Assembly: GCA_007361935.1 (NCBI GenBank)
Contig: CP041667.1
Location: 1,330,501-1,394,500, forward strand
Source of the DNA: Lachnospiraceae bacterium KGMB03038
GTDB lineage: Bacteria > Bacillota > Clostridia > Lachnospirales > Lachnospiraceae
Length of the DNA stretch: 64,000 bases
Reading direction: 5' to 3'
Of the stretch, positions 59,948 through 64,000 are shown in pieces. Every line of letters begins with the position of its first letter. Within the stretch, counting starts at the first letter, position 1. The translations under genes were made by a program, and so were the position numbers. A model generated the notes under the pieces. It was not told where the DNA came from. It saw only the letters and a list, made by a program, of their open reading frames with translations, and did not search any database.

Positions 59948-61483
59948 ATGGCATTTTGTACTATTTTGTCCGCGGCTCTGCGGGGACTGGCGGCGGAGCC
60001 GGTGCAGGTGGAGGCGGATATGAGCAATGGCCTGCCGGTTTTCCTTATGGTGGGCTATCTTTCGTCCGAAGTAAAGGAAGCCGCGGCGCGGGTAAGAACA
60101 GCTGTGAAAAACTCCGGCATCCAGCTTCCGCCGCGAAGAATCGTGGTGAATCTGGCGCCCGCCACTTTGCGAAAGAGAGGAGCGTCTTTTGACCTGCCTA
60201 TTGCTCTGGCGGTTATGGGGGCTATGGGACTGTATGATCCGGCAAAGCTTGACGGGACGCTGGTCATCGGTGAACTGAGCCTTGACGGGAGCGTCAGAGA
60301 AGTGCCGGGCATACTTCCTATTATGCTGGCGGCAAAAGAATATGGCTGCCATACCTGTATCCTGCCAAAAGGAAACGGGGCGGAAGGGACGTTGGCAAAA
60401 GGGATCCGGATCCTGGGAGTAGAAAGTCTGGAAGAAGCAGGCCGGTATCTGCGGGGAGAGACAAAGATCCGTCCGGCAGAACAGGGAAAGACAGTACCAT
60501 CTAAGTGCCTCCAGGAAGCGGGGCTGGACTATAGAGACGTCCAAGGGCAGGAACATGTCAAACGGGCTGCGGAGGTGGCAGTGGCGGGAGGCCATAACCT
60601 TCTGATGATCGGTCCGCCAGGAAGCGGCAAATCGATGATCGCCAAGCGGCTGCCGACCATCCTTCCGCCGCCCAGCCTGGAGGAAAGCATGGAGATCACT
60701 AAGATCTACAGTGTGCTGGGGATGGTAGACGAAGAACGGCCGCTGGTCACCGGCCGCCCTTTTCGGAGTGTTCACCATACGATCACCAGAAGCGCGCTGG
60801 CAGGGGGCGGCAATATTCCTATGCCGGGGGAGATCAGTCTGGCCCATGGAGGTGTCTTATTCCTGGATGAACTGGCAGAGTTTTCGAGAAATGTGCTGGA
60901 GGCGCTGCGCCAGCCTTTGGAAGAAGGACAGGTCCGCATCACAAGAAGTCATGGGAATTACCTGTTTCCGGCGGACTTTATCCTGGCCGCGGCCATGAAC
61001 CCATGTCCCTGTGGGAATTACCCAAATATAGAAAAATGTACCTGCACGCCGTCTCAGGTCCAGCAGTATCTTGGCCGGATCAGCCAGCCGCTGCTGGATC
61101 GGATTGATATCTGCGCTGAGACGGCAAAAGTCCCTTATCAGACATTAAGAGGAAAGGGAGAGAGGGAAAGTTCAGAAGCGATCCGAAAACGAGTGATGGC
61201 GGCAAGAAAGATCCAGGAAGAACGCTATAAGAGCGGACCTACCAGAACAAATGCCGGACAGACGCTAGGCGAACTGAAGCGTTTCTGCGCTTTGGGACCT
61301 AAGGAGGAAGTCCTGATGCAGCAGGTGTTTGACCGCATGGGACTGACCGCCAGGACCTGCCATAAGATCCTGAAAGTGGCTCGGACGATCGCGGACTTGG
61401 AAGGAGAAGAGAAAATCCGGGAGTCTCATCTGCTGGAAGCCATAGGATACCGGACAATGGATAAAAAATACTGGGGGAGGTAG
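59948..61483 (+). CDS. YifB/ComM-family Mg chelatase-like AAA+ ATPase
   Basis: ComM is a branch-migration helicase used in natural transformation. The 511-residue protein has an N-terminal lon-protease-like fold (1-165), Walker A GPPGSGKSMIAKR (near 219), Walker B GVLFLDELAEF, the AAMNPCPCGNYP zinc-like loop and a C-terminal Mg-chelatase region (RTCHKILKVARTIADLEG). GAAAGGAG precedes ATG. dprA follows after 5 bases, a competence-linked pair. Confidence 0.93.
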   Translation: MAFCTILSAALRGLAAEPVQVEADMSNGLPVFLMVGYLSSEVKEAAARVRTAVKNSGIQLPPRRIVVNLAPATLRKRGASFDLPIALAVMGAMGLYDPAKLDGTLVIGELSLDGSVREVPGILPIMLAAKEYGCHTCILPKGNGAEGTLAKGIRILGVESLEEAGRYLRGETKIRPAEQGKTVPSKCLQEAGLDYRDVQGQEHVKRAAEVAVAGGHNLLMIGPPGSGKSMIAKRLPTILPPPSLEESMEITKIYSVLGMVDEERPLVTGRPFRSVHHTITRSALAGGGNIPMPGEISLAHGGVLFLDELAEFSRNVLEALRQPLEEGQVRITRSHGNYLFPADFILAAAMNPCPCGNYPNIEKCTCTPSQVQQYLGRISQPLLDRIDICAETAKVPYQTLRGKGERESSEAIRKRVMAARKIQEERYKSGPTRTNAGQTLGELKRFCALGPKEEVLMQQVFDRMGLTARTCHKILKVARTIADLEGEEKIRESHLLEAIGYRTMDKKYWGR

Positions 61484-61488
61484 CGGAT

Positions 61489-62568
61489 ATGCTTTATGAA
61501 CATTGGCTGTCAGGAATTCCAGGAATCTCCGGGGCAAAAAAACGCAGATTGCGGGAATATTATGAAAATGGAAAGAACATATATTATATAGAAGAAAAGA
61601 AGTTGGGACAGGAAGGAATCCTGACTGAGAAGGAAAAGGCTTCGCTGATCCAGGCAAGAAAGGACCAGAATCTGGAAGAGGATTATAGGAAAGATCAGGC
61701 GGCGGGAATCCGATTCATTCCGTATTTTCAAAAAGATTATCCAAAACGGCTGAGTGAGATTCCGGATCCGCCGTTTGCGCTGTATGTGAAAGGAAAACTT
61801 CCCAGAGATGACCGGCCCTCGGCGGCGATCGTGGGAGCCAGAAAATGTACGCCTTATGGGGAACAGGCGGCTTTGGAGTTTGGTTATGAGCTGGCCCGTG
61901 CCGGTGTGCAGGTGGTAAGCGGCCTGGCAAGGGGAATCGATGGGGCCGCCCAAAGGGGAGCCCTGAATGGGGGAGGAGAGGTGTTCGCTGTGCTGGGCTG
62001 CGGAGTTGACATCTGTTATCCCAGAGAACACATTGGATTGTACACGGATATCCAACGGACCGGAGGAATTCTTTCAGAACTAAAAAGAGATAGTCCGCCC
62101 CTTCCGGCGCATTTTCCCGTCAGAAACCGTATTATCAGCGGTCTGGCAGATCACATTCTGGTCATGGAGGCCAGAATAAAAAGCGGTTCCCTGATCACGG
62201 CGGATCTGGCGCTAGAGCAGGGGAAAGACGTGTACGCTCTTCCGGGCCCGTTTTCCAGCTCTCTAAGCCGTGGATGCCATCTGTTGATCCAGCAGGGGGC
62301 GGGTATCCTGGTGTCGCCCTCTGATTTTTTGGAAGGAATTGGAAGACCGGCGGTAAGAAATGGACAAAAATCTGACAAAAATAAAAAAATACTTGAAAGT
62401 CCCGAAAATATGTTGTATAGTTGTCTCGATTTCTTCCCAAAGAGCATAGATCAGCTTCTGGATGAGACCTCATTCGCCCCCGGAGAACTCCTGGGGCTTT
62501 TGACGGCGCTGGAACTGAAAGGATACGCAAGGGAAGTTTCCAAGAACTATTATGTAAGGGTCCGCTGA
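61489..62568 (+). CDS. dprA: DNA processing protein DprA
   Basis: DprA loads RecA on incoming single-stranded DNA. The 359-residue protein has an N-terminal helical region (1-75), a Rossmann fold with AAIVGARKCTPYGEQAA, VVSGLARGIDGAAQRGAL, AVLGCGVDICYPREH and FPVRNRIISGLADHILVMEA, and a winged-helix C-terminal end. It overlaps no neighbours; topA follows after 38 bases, the common yifB-dprA-topA order. Confidence 0.95.
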   Translation: MLYEHWLSGIPGISGAKKRRLREYYENGKNIYYIEEKKLGQEGILTEKEKASLIQARKDQNLEEDYRKDQAAGIRFIPYFQKDYPKRLSEIPDPPFALYVKGKLPRDDRPSAAIVGARKCTPYGEQAALEFGYELARAGVQVVSGLARGIDGAAQRGALNGGGEVFAVLGCGVDICYPREHIGLYTDIQRTGGILSELKRDSPPLPAHFPVRNRIISGLADHILVMEARIKSGSLITADLALEQGKDVYALPGPFSSSLSRGCHLLIQQGAGILVSPSDFLEGIGRPAVRNGQKSDKNKKILESPENMLYSCLDFFPKSIDQLLDETSFAPGELLGLLTALELKGYAREVSKNYYVRVR

Positions 62569-62606
62569 ATAAAAGCGGCGGGTCCTAAATGGAGGATACA
62601 AGTTTT

Positions 62607-64000
62607 ATGGCACGTTATCTTGTAATCGTGGAGTCTCCGGCAAAAGTAAAGACAATCAAAAAATTTTTGGGAAAGAATTATGTTGTCACCGCCTCCAACG
62701 GCCATGTGCGCGATCTGCCTAAAAGTCAGCTAGGTATTGATGTGGAACATGATTTTGAACCCAAATACATTACCATCAGAGGGAAAGGCGAACTGCTGGC
62801 AGGACTGCGAAAAGAAGTAAAAAAAGCAGACCGGGTCTATCTTGCTACGGACCCGGACCGGGAAGGGGAGGCTATCTCCTGGCATTTGAGCAAAGCGCTG
62901 AACCTGGAGGATAAAAAGACTTATCGGATCAGTTTTAATGAGATCACAAAAAACGCGGTAAAAGAATCTTTGAAAAATGCCAGAGATATTGATATGGATC
63001 TGGTTGACGCTCAGCAGGCCCGCCGTATACTGGACCGGATTGTGGGCTATAAGATCAGCCCCCTGCTGTGGGCCAAGGTAAAACGCGGACTTTCCGCCGG
63101 CCGTGTTCAGTCGGTGGCCTTAAGGATCATCGCGGACCGGGAGGAGGAGATCAGCGCGTTTATCCCGGAGGAATACTGGACTTTGGACGCCCAGCTAAAA
63201 GTTCCCGGCGAGCGTAAAAGCGTCACTGCCAAATTCTACGGGACCGGGGATAAGAAGAAGACCATCTCTTCCAAAGAGGAACTGGACCAGATCCTGCAGG
63301 AGATCCAGGATGCCCGCTATTACGTAGAGGATGTGAGAAAAGGAGAACGGATCAAAAAGACTCCGGTGCCTTTTACCACCAGTACTTTGCAGCAGGAAGC
63401 CTCCAAAGCTTTAAATTTTGCTACGGCAAAGACCATGAGGATTGCCCAGCAGCTTTATGAAGGTGTGGATATCAAGGGGAATGGGACGGTAGGTGTGATC
63501 ACTTACCTGCGTACCGATTCTACCCGGATATCCGATGAGGCGGACGCCAATGTAAGAAGCTATATCGCGCAGCAATATGGAGAGAAGTTTGTTGCTCCCG
63601 GAAGTAAAAGCGGTGGGAGCGGCAAGAATATCCAGGATGCTCATGAGGCGATCCGGCCAACGGATGTGGCCAGAACGCCGGCGCAGATGAAAGAGTCCCT
63701 TACCAGAGATCAGTTCAGGCTGTATCAGTTGATCTGGAAACGGTTTGTGGCAAGCCGGATGCAGCCGGCCAGATATGAGACTACTTCCGTGCGGATCGGA
63801 GCGGGAGACTACCGATTTACGGTGGCGGCTTCCAAGATTGTATTTGAAGGTTTCCGAACGGTATACACGGAAGCGGGAGAAGAGAAGGAAGAGAAGAATG
63901 TTCTGCTTAATGGTCTGGAGAAAGGGATGGAGCTCACCAGAGAAAGTTTTGAGACCAAACAGCATTTCACCCAGCCGCCGGCTCACTATACAGAAGCGGC
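62607..64000 (+). CDS. topA: DNA topoisomerase I, 5' part (truncated by window end)
   Basis: TopA relaxes negative supercoils. The visible 464 codons start MARYLVIVESPAKVKTIKKF (TOPRIM Glu in VIVESPAK), contain the acidic TOPRIM triad in ATDPDREGEAI, DAQQARRILDRIVGYKISPLLW and GVITYLRTDSTRIS with the catalytic Tyr near 302. GGAGG (62591-62595) precedes ATG 62607. The reading frame is open to the end of the window, so the zinc-finger C-terminus is not seen. Confidence 0.96.
   Translation, partial: MARYLVIVESPAKVKTIKKFLGKNYVVTASNGHVRDLPKSQLGIDVEHDFEPKYITIRGKGELLAGLRKEVKKADRVYLATDPDREGEAISWHLSKALNLEDKKTYRISFNEITKNAVKESLKNARDIDMDLVDAQQARRILDRIVGYKISPLLWAKVKRGLSAGRVQSVALRIIADREEEISAFIPEEYWTLDAQLKVPGERKSVTAKFYGTGDKKKTISSKEELDQILQEIQDARYYVEDVRKGERIKKTPVPFTTSTLQQEASKALNFATAKTMRIAQQLYEGVDIKGNGTVGVITYLRTDSTRISDEADANVRSYIAQQYGEKFVAPGSKSGGSGKNIQDAHEAIRPTDVARTPAQMKESLTRDQFRLYQLIWKRFVASRMQPARYETTSVRIGAGDYRFTVAASKIVFEGFRTVYTEAGEEKEEKNVLLNGLEKGMELTRESFETKQHFTQPPAHYTEA

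Noticed and set aside
1..64000. CRISPR array, tRNA or rRNA genes, prophage or intact insertion sequence
   Set aside because: No regularly spaced direct repeats, no tRNA-like T-loop sequences and no transposase, integrase or phage structural gene were seen.

Overview
The window is a 64 kb chromosomal segment that looks like a spore-forming anaerobic Firmicute of the class Clostridia, most likely a gut Lachnospiraceae. The signs are a SigK-type sporulation sigma factor, a SpoIID-domain protein, ATP-type PEP carboxykinase, an IreB-RuvX-DUF1292-Fur-RNase J block, strong AGGAGG ribosome binding sites, a 6S RNA locus and a thioester/sortase surface protein. The species cannot be fixed from the sequence alone. 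No rRNA, tRNA, CRISPR array, phage or intact insertion sequence was seen.

Layout. 1-3.6 kb: LCP-family cell-wall ligase, a cohesin-like membrane protein with a very acidic cytoplasmic tail, and a DUF218 protein. 3.6-5.9 kb (minus): feoAB iron uptake under a Fur-like box. 6-8.6 kb: a CmpB-type membrane protein, then a sortase-anchored thioester-type surface protein behind a structured leader of about 190 nt. 8.6-15.4 kb: leuCD, an NhaC-family antiporter, thrC, a small membrane protein and pckA. 15.4-15.7 kb: 6S RNA.

15.8-24.5 kb is an AT-richer catabolic island: a divergent PucR regulator, an NCS1 permease, two nitrilase-superfamily amidases, an AroM protein, an M29/NicX-like metalloprotein, an Asp/Glu/hydantoin racemase-family protein and an M20 peptidase. 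This looks like an undescribed route for a nitrogen-containing ring or cyclic amide and is the best candidate for a new system. 24.6-26.6 kb holds two tandem paralogous InlB/BspA-like membrane-anchored proteins.

26.7-36.4 kb is a second catabolic island: an Fe-S flavin enoate reductase, two LysR regulators, shikimate/quinate dehydrogenase, an MFS carrier, type I dehydroquinate dehydratase and a complete TRAP transporter. It reads as a quinate/shikimate uptake and (probably reductive) utilisation locus. 36.6-45 kb is an envelope cluster: SpoIID protein, leucine-rich-repeat protein, VWA protein with a MoxR AAA+ ATPase, muramoyl-alanine amidase, and a zinc-ribbon VWA membrane protein.

45-64 kb is conserved housekeeping: Mn2+-riboswitch-controlled mntP, prmA, rsmE, a cysteine desulfurase with thiI, a Crh-like HPr homologue, mtaB, ireB-ruvX-DUF1292-fur, RNase J, trmR with a U32 protein (tRNA uridine modification), sigK, a DUF5107 protein, yifB, dprA and the 5' part of topA. 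Five copies of a palindromic intergenic repeat family punctuate the window; two of them supply the -35 hexamer of a downstream promoter.
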